Shown piece by piece: positions 1-8,719 of a stretch of 25,150 nt of DNA. Position 1 is the stretch's first letter. The number at the start of each line of letters is the position of its first letter. The stretch covers positions 1-25,150 of the IMG/VR virus record IMGVR_UViG_3300023196_000860, one strand, 5' to 3'. This DNA is from a virus. Position numbers and translations under genes: made by a program. Below the pieces are notes generated by a model, which searched no databases, had not been told where the DNA came from, and saw only the letters and a list, made by a program, of their open reading frames with translations.

Positions 1-37
1 AGGGGAGCTTGCCGTAATGGTTTGCTCCCCTTTTTTT
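1..37 (-). terminator. Probable bidirectional terminator at end of operon
   Basis: AGGGGAGC (1-8) is complementary to GCTCCCCT (24-31) with a 15-base loop, and on the plus strand a run of seven T follows (31-37). The hairpin starts just 6 bases past the stop codon of the last gene. On the minus strand the stem is preceded by seven A, and its own T run would lie outside the window, so the minus-strand tail cannot be seen. The A-run/stem/T-run layout is typical of terminators that work in both directions, which would also protect this operon from a converging one. Confidence 0.72.
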
Positions 38-42
38 ATTTA

Positions 43-612
43 TTATGATCCCATAAAATTACCAAATGTATATTTTCTATCAGAAGAATTGGTTTCCATA
101 TTTTTACCTCCGCTAGTTTCAGGAAATAATAAATTTTTTATAACATCATCATTAGAATTTTCTTTTTGGTCTAATGCGGTAGCATCTTGCTCTTTTTTCT
201 TTGTTACGTTATAAGCAGACATTGTTTCCATCCTAGTATCGTAATACTTACGCGCTTCCTCAGTTGTCATATTATTTCTATTAGCCATCCTTTCAACACG
301 TCTATTTCTGCGATCAGTTCTTTTTGCACCTATTTCTTTATCGCGAATGTCCTGCATCCTTCTTCTTTTTTCTGATCTAATTTGTTTAGCTGAACTACCT
401 GAATCAAGGCCAAGAGAGACGTCATTAGCATCTGCATTTGTTAAAGCTTTGTTTTTTTGTTCTTTAACAAAATCTTTATCTTCATTAACTTTCTGTTTTC
501 TTTCAAGAGTTCCTTCTCTAACAGATTTTATATCTACAGCGTCTTCAGCGGCTTCATCTTGTATATCTTTTTTAAATTTATTTGGATCAAAAAAGTTTAT
601 AGGTGTTTTCAT
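43..612 (-). CDS. Small highly charged protein at end of virion operon, 189 aa
   Basis: This 189-residue protein starts one base after the stop of the giant gene (TAATATG) and is the last gene before the terminator. It is almost all charged helix: acidic/basic mix at 1-70, then a very basic stretch (about 80-115, KQIRSEKRRRMQDIRDKE and RTDRRNRRVER), and a Ser/Asn-rich tail ending FGNFMGS. The basic block could bind nucleic acid or pack against DNA inside the head. There is no known motif. Coupling to the giant gene suggests a virion or assembly partner of it. I do not recognise a family. Confidence 0.75.
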   Translation of the reverse strand: MKTPINFFDPNKFKKDIQDEAAEDAVDIKSVREGTLERKQKVNEDKDFVKEQKNKALTNADANDVSLGLDSGSSAKQIRSEKRRRMQDIRDKEIGAKRTDRRNRRVERMANRNNMTTEEARKYYDTRMETMSAYNVTKKKEQDATALDQKENSNDDVIKNLLFPETSGGKNMETNSSDRKYTFGNFMGS

Positions 613-613
613 A

Positions 614-3600
614 TTATGATAATTTTTGTTTACTTAATTTATTAGCCTCTTGTTCCCACGGAAGTTGTTTAGCTCCTTCTATATATAATTTACCATTGTA
701 AAGTATTTTTGAATCAGCAGTTCGTGGAATTTTTTGGCCTTTCCATGTTATATCAGAATCTGTATAATCTAATTTTCCTGATTTAAATTGATCAAGATGT
801 ACTTGCTCGTGAGCAACTACTTCTTTTCTTTTTTTAGCACTTAAACCAGGTTTTATATCCATAGTTCCATCTTTGTTAGCTCTACCTAATACACCTTCAG
901 GTAATTTATCTGGTACAGGTGATTTTGGTTTTTTAATAGATTTTAATTTTTTTATTTTTTTAGGTTCACTAGCTTTTGAATTTTTATATTCAATATCTAC
1001 TCCAACATTATACGGTGACCATCCTAAAGCTAAAGCTACAGACTGCCAAGCCTCAGTACTATCCTGTGATGCTGCTTTTAAGTTTTCTATTTTCTTAAAT
1101 ACACGATCAGCAGGTAAATTAGTTAAACCTGAAAAATAATTAGCATAAGCAAAGCCTTGGTAAAACGGATCATTTTTATATTGTTTCCATGTTTCAAACT
1201 TTTGACCTTCAACTATATCACTTATTTTTTTACTAATAGGCGGAGATATAGAAAGACCTTTTTGAACAAGCTTTAAAGTTCCATCATAAACTCTTTTTCC
1301 TTTTTCTCTTTTTTGTCTTTGATCATAATATTCCATGCTAAGATTTTTAAGAGCAGCAACTACTGCACCTGCATATCCCATACCTCTTAATATACCATCA
1401 GCAACACTATTTAAAGAATACATTAATTTTTTATCTGTTTCTTTGTATTCTTCATCATCAGCATCACTTAATATTAAAGAAAATAAACCTTGTTGCAGTG
1501 CTGTAAATATAACATTTTGAGCAACGCCATAGTAAAGTATTTTAGAAATATTTGTTTTCCAATCACCTCTACGATTAACTAAGTCTGATGTAGCTTTTCT
1601 AGTTTCACGAGCATACTGCAATGGTGTGTTAGCAAAAGCTAATATAAGTCTACCTATATCTGATGCTTGTTGTCTAGATACTTTATCTACTCTTGATGAT
1701 TGCTGTGCTGTTTCAGAAACTTCTTGAAATTCTAGCATAGCTTGAGCATCTGCATCTGATTCAGACATACCTTCTTTAATTAATTGATTATATCTATTAC
1801 GATACCAAGTAGCACCACCAAATGCAATAGCATTACTATCACCCCATTGCGTAGGTTTAAACCCTGCTTCAAGAACTTTTTTATTTAATCTTAAAAATAG
1901 ATTACCTGGATTAGAATCTGCAATATCAGCTAAGTTAACTTCAATAGCCATACCTCCTCTTCTTTCTTTTAAAAAATCAGAGTTTATTATTCTAATATAA
2001 TCTTTCATAAACTGAGGCACATTAGCCATAGCAATACCCATTTTAATAGGATTATTAAAACTCCAGTTCATGTAGTTAACAATAGACATTTGCTGTAGTA
2101 TAGCAGATCTCATGTTAATAGCCATAACAGCGCCAACAGATTGATTGATCCAATTCATTGCTGAATTAAATTCTTTATCTTTACCTTTCTTACGGTTTTG
2201 ACCTGTTTCCATTCGTTCAAGAATATTACTAAGCGCATCAGTATAATCATTACCATATATTTGCTTAATAAGCTTCATGTTTTGATCAGAGAATATTTGA
2301 TTTTTATTATTAGTAAATTCTTGCAAAAACTCTGCTCTTTGAGCTCTGTTAGAAACAACAGCCATATCAGTAGAAATACTACCACCTAACCATTGTTCTG
2401 TTATAGGTGGATAACCAGCATCTAGCTTAGTTATTTTAGATAATTCTTCTGCATAAGCCTTTAGCTCAGAGTTACCTTCAACTAGAGCAATTAAATCTTG
2501 AGTATCAGCTTTATTAAGACCTAAGTCTTGACCAGCTTTATCATAAAGATAAGCACGAACAGCTTGTTCGTTAGTGTATATACCACCTAAAACATTTTCA
2601 CTGAGCATTCTTCTAAATTTAGTAGGTATACCAAGTGTTCTAGTGTTTTTAAATCTTTTATTTAAAGCTTTAAAATCATTAGCTAGTGTTACTTTAGCTG
2701 TAGTGTAGGCATTTATACCTTGAGCAAAAGGTGTTAATAAGTTTTCTTCAAACCATTTCATTTGCTCGTCACCTAATTTACCTTTAGCTTGAAAATATTT
2801 AAGTAATCCTGCAAAGTCATCAGCTCCTGGAGGTATGTATATATTAAACCTACTTAGAAACTTACCTATTTTAGATCTTTTCTTACCTCTTATAAGTGAA
2901 TCCATTTCATCTTCAAGATTTCTTTGACCACTTTCTTTAGCCTGTTGTACTCTTTTAGTTACACCTAAATTATCTAACATTCTAGCCACAGCGTCAACGT
3001 TAGCTTTAGAATCATCAGCAAAGAATACATCATTGTAACCTTCAGATACTTTTTCAGCAACCCACATAGCTTTAGCGCCAGGCTTACCATTAGCAAGTCC
3101 ACTTATGTTTTGTAAAGGTATACTTATGCCTAAGGTAGATCTTAAAAATTCTTGTATAGCTTCAGCTGCTTCAGCAGGTCTAGCTGTTAAAACAAAAACA
3201 TCTCTATCGCCTTTAGATTCAGTAAAACGCTTAGCAAGTGTAGCCAGAGGCCCTTTACTACCATCTTTTACTTGGTTAAACTCTGAATAATCAAAAGTTG
3301 CTCCCGCTTCCTGTAACTCATTATATTGTTCAGCAAATTGCGTAGCATCTAAACTACCTGTTTCACCAGGTATATTAAGGCTAAACTCTACTTCAAAATC
3401 AGCTTTATTTTCTCCATCTTTATTATTAATATTAACATCATATGTTTTACCATTAATAACAAAGTTAGTATTTAAATTACCAGCTTCATCTTCTGTTAAA
3501 TTATACTTACCTTTTGTTTTTATTTTTTTACCACCGTTTTTAGGTCTTACTAATTCAAAATCTTGAGTACTAGGTTTACCTAAAAAAGAAGTTTCATAAT

Positions 3601-6600
3601 TATCAATTTTCCAACCAAGATCTTTGCTTAATTTTTTAGTAATAAAATCATACAACTTAACTCTACTTGGCTCTCTAGCATCAGAACTAAACCTAAGGCG
3701 TTCTATATTTGGATTTTTACTTATTGCATTTAAAACTTCATTATAAATTATAGTTCTAATAGCAAAAGCATCACCAGTTCCTGTTAACTCTTGAGTAGTT
3801 GTGTCTGGAAGCGTATAGAGTACTTTAGAATTAGTCTTAGCTAGTGTATCATCAAAATCAAACACTCTAGCTTTTTTCTTAGGAGCTTTTGTATTAGAAC
3901 CTACAACTTTAGCTTTTCTAAGAATATCTATTTTTTCAATAATTTCATCCGTAGTTAAACCATCAATGTCTATGCCAAATTCTTTTAATAAACCGTAATT
4001 ACCTTGACGAACTTGCTCTTGTAGTTTTGCTACGCCAGCTTCGTTCATAATCATTAACTTAACCTGTGCAGGATTGTTTTCATTACGAACTTCTTGAGAT
4101 GAATTAGATACAAAGTCAGACCATTCTTGAGAAGACATATAATCTTTAACTTTACTATAGCCATCAGCTATTGCATCCGCTAAAGCTTTACCACCTTGAT
4201 AAGCTAATTTAGTTGCTCTTAATCCTCCAATAAGTATATTAACAGGTACAGCACCTAAGTTTGTTTGTAGCGTACCCTCTGTTCCAGTAAGCTCTGTTAA
4301 CTTAGCTATAGCTCTATCAATTAAGTTTTCTACTTGATCAGAGTTATTAGCAGTAAATGCATCGCTAGAAGCTTTTTTTCCGTCTATTGTGTCAGGACCC
4401 TCAACTTTATATTTTTTATCTAAACTTTCTTTACTTTCAATATCTATTAAAGAACTTAAATTAATTTTAGATTGTATTAATCTTTCTATACCTACATTTT
4501 CATCAAATATAGTCATACCATTTGGTAAAAAAGAACTAAGTTTATTATTGTCTATTAAAACATCATCTTTTTTAGATAATTGTGTTTGAAAAAAGTTTTT
4601 TCTAATAGAAGGAAACATAGAATCTATAGAATTTGTTGATATTCCAAAAATTATGCTAGCAGCTATTCTTGAAGCAGGGGGACTATGTTCTTCTCTGTAT
4701 TTTAATTTTTTGTTTGGTTCTAATCCAGCTTGATCTTTGCTTGCGCCGTCTTGAACTCTACCATATTCAAACTTTTTAGATCTTATTTTAAATGGAGCGG
4801 CTGCTTTTATTAAACCATCCGTTGCTTGAAAACTTCCAGTTATAAACCTAGCTATAGTAGCTATGTCTACACCATTTTCATTAACAGCTTTGTTTAATAT
4901 TTTAGTCATTTCCTCTAAAGCATTCATATTATAAGCTGACTGTTCTTTTCTGCTTATTTTAGAACCTTGTGGTATTGTATTTAAAAATTCTTCTGTTACA
5001 ACAGTACCAGATCCATCTTTTCCTTTAGGTAATTTTATTGTTTTGTAATTAGAAAAATCTTTATTGTTTTTATTGTTTTCAGTTGCGGCTTCTAAAGCTG
5101 CTATATATGCAGGATCAGATTTACCATAATATAGTTTGTTTTTTGAAGGAACTAAACCTGTCATTCCAGGTTGCATAACTCCATTTACCTTTGTTCCTAA
5201 AAAAAACCTAGGATCATTATTTAATATAGTACCACCGTCAGCTAAACTGTATCTTCTTAATGGTTTAAATTTACCGTTTTTACTTTTAAACCTAACATTA
5301 CCATCTTTAGATTCAAAATTTATTCCGTCTATTTTACCAATAAAATCATCCACTGTAACAGTAGAATTTACAGCACCACCAACACCAAACATTGCAGATT
5401 CAAAAACCCAAGATGGAATATTTCCATTTTTTATTGCGTTTAAAACTTGACTTTGTATTTTAACTCTACTTTTGTTATTTATACCAATATAATCTATATC
5501 TAAAGCATTTAAAACTTGACCAATATTTTTAGCTTTTAAAGATGTAGATATATATTTTAGTAAATCATAAGCTTTTTTTCCTACTAAATTTATATAAGAT
5601 TGTTTTTGTTTGTTAACAGAAACATCAACAGCAGCTTTTTTAAACTCTTCAGTTTGTTGTTCTTGTTGTTGTTGCTCAGCAAACCTCTGTCTAAACTCAG
5701 TATCATTTTCTAATAGATTAATAGCTTCACGTGCGCCCATAGAAACAGCTAATGCTTCAACTAAATGCATCTGTCTATCTGATCTAGTGTTTTTAGCTAT
5801 ATTAGGATCTGTTATATAATTTAATATACCGTCAACGCCTAATTTATTTAATGAAACTTTTTCTAAAACTCCATTAACATCTTTTAAAAAACCAGCTTCT
5901 ACAAAAGGATTTATACCACCTTTACCTCTAGCTTTACGCATTGCCTCAACTGACATTGCATCGTAAAAAGCCGATGGATTTTCTTCTATAGCATTAGTTA
6001 AACCTTTATTTGTTTTAGTATCTTTTAGTCCTAGCTTTTGTTTTATATCAGTATATAAAGCATCTTTAAAAGTCTTAGCTATATCTGATTTAAATTTAGT
6101 TGCATCTACTTTTTGTTGTGTGGTTAACAAAGATCTTTTAGCAACATTTTTAATTGTTGTTAATAAATCGTTACTAATGTTCAAAGCTTTAGCTGTATTT
6201 ATATTTTTAATTTCTGGTGCAACTTCTGAATCTTCTTCAGCTATAATACTTTGAACAGCATTGCTTTCTAAATCTTTATTAAAAGTTTGATTAGATATAC
6301 CTTCTAAAGCTCTAGCACTTACTGCTCTTTTTCTTAATATACCTTGAACATAAGCACCTAAAGGTATAGATCTATTATATGTTCTTAATACGTCTAATAA
6401 TTCTGTTTCTAAATTACTTTCATATTCAGCTTTAGTTCCTCTACGTAAATCTTGTGGTATTGCGTTGTAAACTTGATTTGAAAGTTTTTTTATAAAAGGC
6501 TTTTGTGTTTTAATTATAGCTTTAAAAGCTTTGTCTGATATTACATTTTTACCATCTTTATCTTTTGTTATAGTGCCTTCTGTTACGCCATCATCAAAAG

Positions 6601-8695
6601 CTTGTTGTAAATCTTTTGACGCTTGAATACTACTTTCCTTAACGCTTTCAACACTTTCATTAACTTTAAATACTTTATTTTTAATGTCGTTATTTTTAGC
6701 GGCATACTCAGATGTTAATCTAGTAAAATCTGCTTCATATTGATTTTCTGATATTAAACCTTCATCAAGCTTAGCTTGTAAATCAATTAAATCATTATTT
6801 AATTTTTCTTGATTTGTTACTTTACTTGTAGCTGGCTTTATAATGCTTAATCGTATTTTTTCTAATTCTTTTTTATATTCTTCCGTAAATGAACCATCTT
6901 TATTTCTTATATTTTGTGTAGATTCATCAGCAACTCTAGTTAAAATTTCAGATATTTTTTGATCTGCTTGTTTTATTTTTAATTGAAAACCATCTCTAGA
7001 CATTTGGTAATCAGTATTGTCTAAACCAAATTCTTTTTGTTCTTCTAGATTTTCAATTTGTTCTTGGGCATTTGTTATTTCATCATTAGCTTTTATAACA
7101 GTATCAATATCTTTATCAGATAATTTTCTAGCAAGCTTATTACCTCTTCTTAATTCTGTTTTAAGTTGAGATTCAACAACATTAATAGCATCTTGCATAC
7201 CTTGTTTAACATCAGGATCTTTAGTCAATGCTTGTCTTTGCTTTAAAACGCCTAAGCTAAATAAAGAATTAGATGCAGTACCTTGAGTGTGAACAGGCGC
7301 ATGATCTCTAATTATTCTAGCTGCTTTTCTTAATTGAGAACCACCTGTTATAAATAATCTACTTCCAATAAAAGACTGTGCTATTACCTCAGGAACTTGA
7401 TCCCAAAAGTTTTCTGAAATATAATCTGTATATTCATCTCCTTTTAATTTTTTAGCTTCAGCTTGATTAATTAATTCTAAAGGAAGTTGAAAAATTTCTG
7501 TAATAGTTTCTGCAGAAGCGCCCACAGTACCTGGCGCAGCTTTAGATGCTTTTGCTAATAATCCATTTTTACCAAATCCTGCAAGCATTGCTTTTGCATA
7601 ATTTTTAGCACCTTTAGAAGCTAATTTACCAGTTAGAGCTCCACTAAGCCCTTTAACGCCAATAGTTTCTAAACCAGAAGCAGCTCCAGCTAAAAGCATA
7701 GGTGTTGCAACTTGTTCTTTATTCTCTTTAAACATTTTAGCTATGGCTTCTTCCTCAGGAAGATTAGGATATAATGCTTTAGCATTTTCTACATTAAAAT
7801 CAACATAAAATTGAGGAGCTAATTGTGTAGAAAAAATAGTTCCAACTGTTGCTATAGTACCAGCTATAGGTCCACCAACTACAGTACCAGCGGCCCCACC
7901 AATCATAGCTGGAATTGCCGATGTTAAAACGCTTGCGAATCCATTAGCCGCACCTCCAACCATACTAGCAACGTCTCCTTGTTTAGCTCCTTCTACAAAA
8001 CCTTGACCTGTTGTTTTTAAATTTTTTCTTAATTTCTGTAATTCATTAAATATTTCTATTTTTTCTTTATCAAAAGCATTGTTTATTTTTGTAGCTTGTT
8101 CTTTTTTTAATTTTACCTGCTTAGGAGTATCTAAAACATTGGCGCCTATGCCAAATCCTAAATTATTAACACCTATTTTACCAGTCTCTTCAATTGTTTG
8201 ATACTTTAGAGCATTAAAATTTTCTATTGACATATCAAAAAGAGTGGGAACGTTTTCTATTATAGCATTTTTAAATGCTTCTAAACTACTTAACTTTTCT
8301 CCTTTTTCATTAACGGCTATTTTAGTTTTTTCACCTAGTAAAGATTCGTCGATCTCGCCTGTTGACTTATATTTTTCATAAGCCTTACGTTGATCCATTT
8401 CAAAATTACCTTTATCAAATTGAAACTTAATTGATTCTATATCAAAATCTTCTTCTACAGTATTAGGTTGTGATTCCGACGAACCAAGATCCGATTGCGA
8501 TTCCGTAACGACGGTTTCCGCCGCTGCAGGTGCAATCTCGTCCTCTACAACGGCTTCTGTCTTTACTTCTTCTAATGTATCATCTTTTTTTGTGATACCA
8601 TACTCATTTACATATTCATCAACACTCAATCCTTTAGCTAATGCAGCCTCTTCTACTTGTTCAAGTGAAAATTGTGTACCGTTGTATTCAAACAT
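614..8695 (-). CDS. Giant virion protein with HAD phosphatase and HExxH peptidase domains
   Basis: This 2693-residue protein takes a third of the window. Its order is: a short opening domain (MFEYNGTQFSLEQVEEAALA), of a kind I associate with giant phage virion proteins; an acidic linker (about 45-85); a Gly/Ala-rich hydrophobic segment (about 241-290) and another near 328-355; and long coiled coils (about 480-720). A HAD phosphatase domain follows (about 1608-1910: Asp1613, Asp1615 and Thr1617 in DFDDT; Thr1837 in LTARP; Lys1871/1875; Asp1894-Asp1895 in FADDS). Then come helical regions including ANTPLQYARETRKA, and a C-terminal metallopeptidase domain (about 2599-2690: His2629-Glu2630 and His2633 in HEQVH, with Glu2681/2683 in LPWEQEA). 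No lytic transglycosylase motif was seen. It fits an ejected protein (T7 gp16 position) or a polyvalent protein delivered with the DNA. The enzyme motifs are seen; delivery is inferred. Confidence 0.82.
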   Translation of the reverse strand: MFEYNGTQFSLEQVEEAALAKGLSVDEYVNEYGITKKDDTLEEVKTEAVVEDEIAPAAAETVVTESQSDLGSSESQPNTVEEDFDIESIKFQFDKGNFEMDQRKAYEKYKSTGEIDESLLGEKTKIAVNEKGEKLSSLEAFKNAIIENVPTLFDMSIENFNALKYQTIEETGKIGVNNLGFGIGANVLDTPKQVKLKKEQATKINNAFDKEKIEIFNELQKLRKNLKTTGQGFVEGAKQGDVASMVGGAANGFASVLTSAIPAMIGGAAGTVVGGPIAGTIATVGTIFSTQLAPQFYVDFNVENAKALYPNLPEEEAIAKMFKENKEQVATPMLLAGAASGLETIGVKGLSGALTGKLASKGAKNYAKAMLAGFGKNGLLAKASKAAPGTVGASAETITEIFQLPLELINQAEAKKLKGDEYTDYISENFWDQVPEVIAQSFIGSRLFITGGSQLRKAARIIRDHAPVHTQGTASNSLFSLGVLKQRQALTKDPDVKQGMQDAINVVESQLKTELRRGNKLARKLSDKDIDTVIKANDEITNAQEQIENLEEQKEFGLDNTDYQMSRDGFQLKIKQADQKISEILTRVADESTQNIRNKDGSFTEEYKKELEKIRLSIIKPATSKVTNQEKLNNDLIDLQAKLDEGLISENQYEADFTRLTSEYAAKNNDIKNKVFKVNESVESVKESSIQASKDLQQAFDDGVTEGTITKDKDGKNVISDKAFKAIIKTQKPFIKKLSNQVYNAIPQDLRRGTKAEYESNLETELLDVLRTYNRSIPLGAYVQGILRKRAVSARALEGISNQTFNKDLESNAVQSIIAEEDSEVAPEIKNINTAKALNISNDLLTTIKNVAKRSLLTTQQKVDATKFKSDIAKTFKDALYTDIKQKLGLKDTKTNKGLTNAIEENPSAFYDAMSVEAMRKARGKGGINPFVEAGFLKDVNGVLEKVSLNKLGVDGILNYITDPNIAKNTRSDRQMHLVEALAVSMGAREAINLLENDTEFRQRFAEQQQQEQQTEEFKKAAVDVSVNKQKQSYINLVGKKAYDLLKYISTSLKAKNIGQVLNALDIDYIGINNKSRVKIQSQVLNAIKNGNIPSWVFESAMFGVGGAVNSTVTVDDFIGKIDGINFESKDGNVRFKSKNGKFKPLRRYSLADGGTILNNDPRFFLGTKVNGVMQPGMTGLVPSKNKLYYGKSDPAYIAALEAATENNKNNKDFSNYKTIKLPKGKDGSGTVVTEEFLNTIPQGSKISRKEQSAYNMNALEEMTKILNKAVNENGVDIATIARFITGSFQATDGLIKAAAPFKIRSKKFEYGRVQDGASKDQAGLEPNKKLKYREEHSPPASRIAASIIFGISTNSIDSMFPSIRKNFFQTQLSKKDDVLIDNNKLSSFLPNGMTIFDENVGIERLIQSKINLSSLIDIESKESLDKKYKVEGPDTIDGKKASSDAFTANNSDQVENLIDRAIAKLTELTGTEGTLQTNLGAVPVNILIGGLRATKLAYQGGKALADAIADGYSKVKDYMSSQEWSDFVSNSSQEVRNENNPAQVKLMIMNEAGVAKLQEQVRQGNYGLLKEFGIDIDGLTTDEIIEKIDILRKAKVVGSNTKAPKKKARVFDFDDTLAKTNSKVLYTLPDTTTQELTGTGDAFAIRTIIYNEVLNAISKNPNIERLRFSSDAREPSRVKLYDFITKKLSKDLGWKIDNYETSFLGKPSTQDFELVRPKNGGKKIKTKGKYNLTEDEAGNLNTNFVINGKTYDVNINNKDGENKADFEVEFSLNIPGETGSLDATQFAEQYNELQEAGATFDYSEFNQVKDGSKGPLATLAKRFTESKGDRDVFVLTARPAEAAEAIQEFLRSTLGISIPLQNISGLANGKPGAKAMWVAEKVSEGYNDVFFADDSKANVDAVARMLDNLGVTKRVQQAKESGQRNLEDEMDSLIRGKKRSKIGKFLSRFNIYIPPGADDFAGLLKYFQAKGKLGDEQMKWFEENLLTPFAQGINAYTTAKVTLANDFKALNKRFKNTRTLGIPTKFRRMLSENVLGGIYTNEQAVRAYLYDKAGQDLGLNKADTQDLIALVEGNSELKAYAEELSKITKLDAGYPPITEQWLGGSISTDMAVVSNRAQRAEFLQEFTNNKNQIFSDQNMKLIKQIYGNDYTDALSNILERMETGQNRKKGKDKEFNSAMNWINQSVGAVMAINMRSAILQQMSIVNYMNWSFNNPIKMGIAMANVPQFMKDYIRIINSDFLKERRGGMAIEVNLADIADSNPGNLFLRLNKKVLEAGFKPTQWGDSNAIAFGGATWYRNRYNQLIKEGMSESDADAQAMLEFQEVSETAQQSSRVDKVSRQQASDIGRLILAFANTPLQYARETRKATSDLVNRRGDWKTNISKILYYGVAQNVIFTALQQGLFSLILSDADDEEYKETDKKLMYSLNSVADGILRGMGYAGAVVAALKNLSMEYYDQRQKREKGKRVYDGTLKLVQKGLSISPPISKKISDIVEGQKFETWKQYKNDPFYQGFAYANYFSGLTNLPADRVFKKIENLKAASQDSTEAWQSVALALGWSPYNVGVDIEYKNSKASEPKKIKKLKSIKKPKSPVPDKLPEGVLGRANKDGTMDIKPGLSAKKRKEVVAHEQVHLDQFKSGKLDYTDSDITWKGQKIPRTADSKILYNGKLYIEGAKQLPWEQEANKLSKQKLS

Positions 8696-8719
8696 ACTTA
8701 ATATTATTATTATTGTTTA

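Noticed and set aside
5136-5450. Plus-strand open frame of 104 residues
   Set aside because: It lies wholly inside the giant gene on the other strand and has a Pro/Phe/Leu-rich composition typical of a reverse shadow. No independent signal supports it.
614-8695. Lytic transglycosylase or virion RNA polymerase domain in the giant protein
   Set aside because: I looked for a catalytic Glu-Ser lytic motif and for polymerase motifs and found none convincing. Giant size alone is not evidence.
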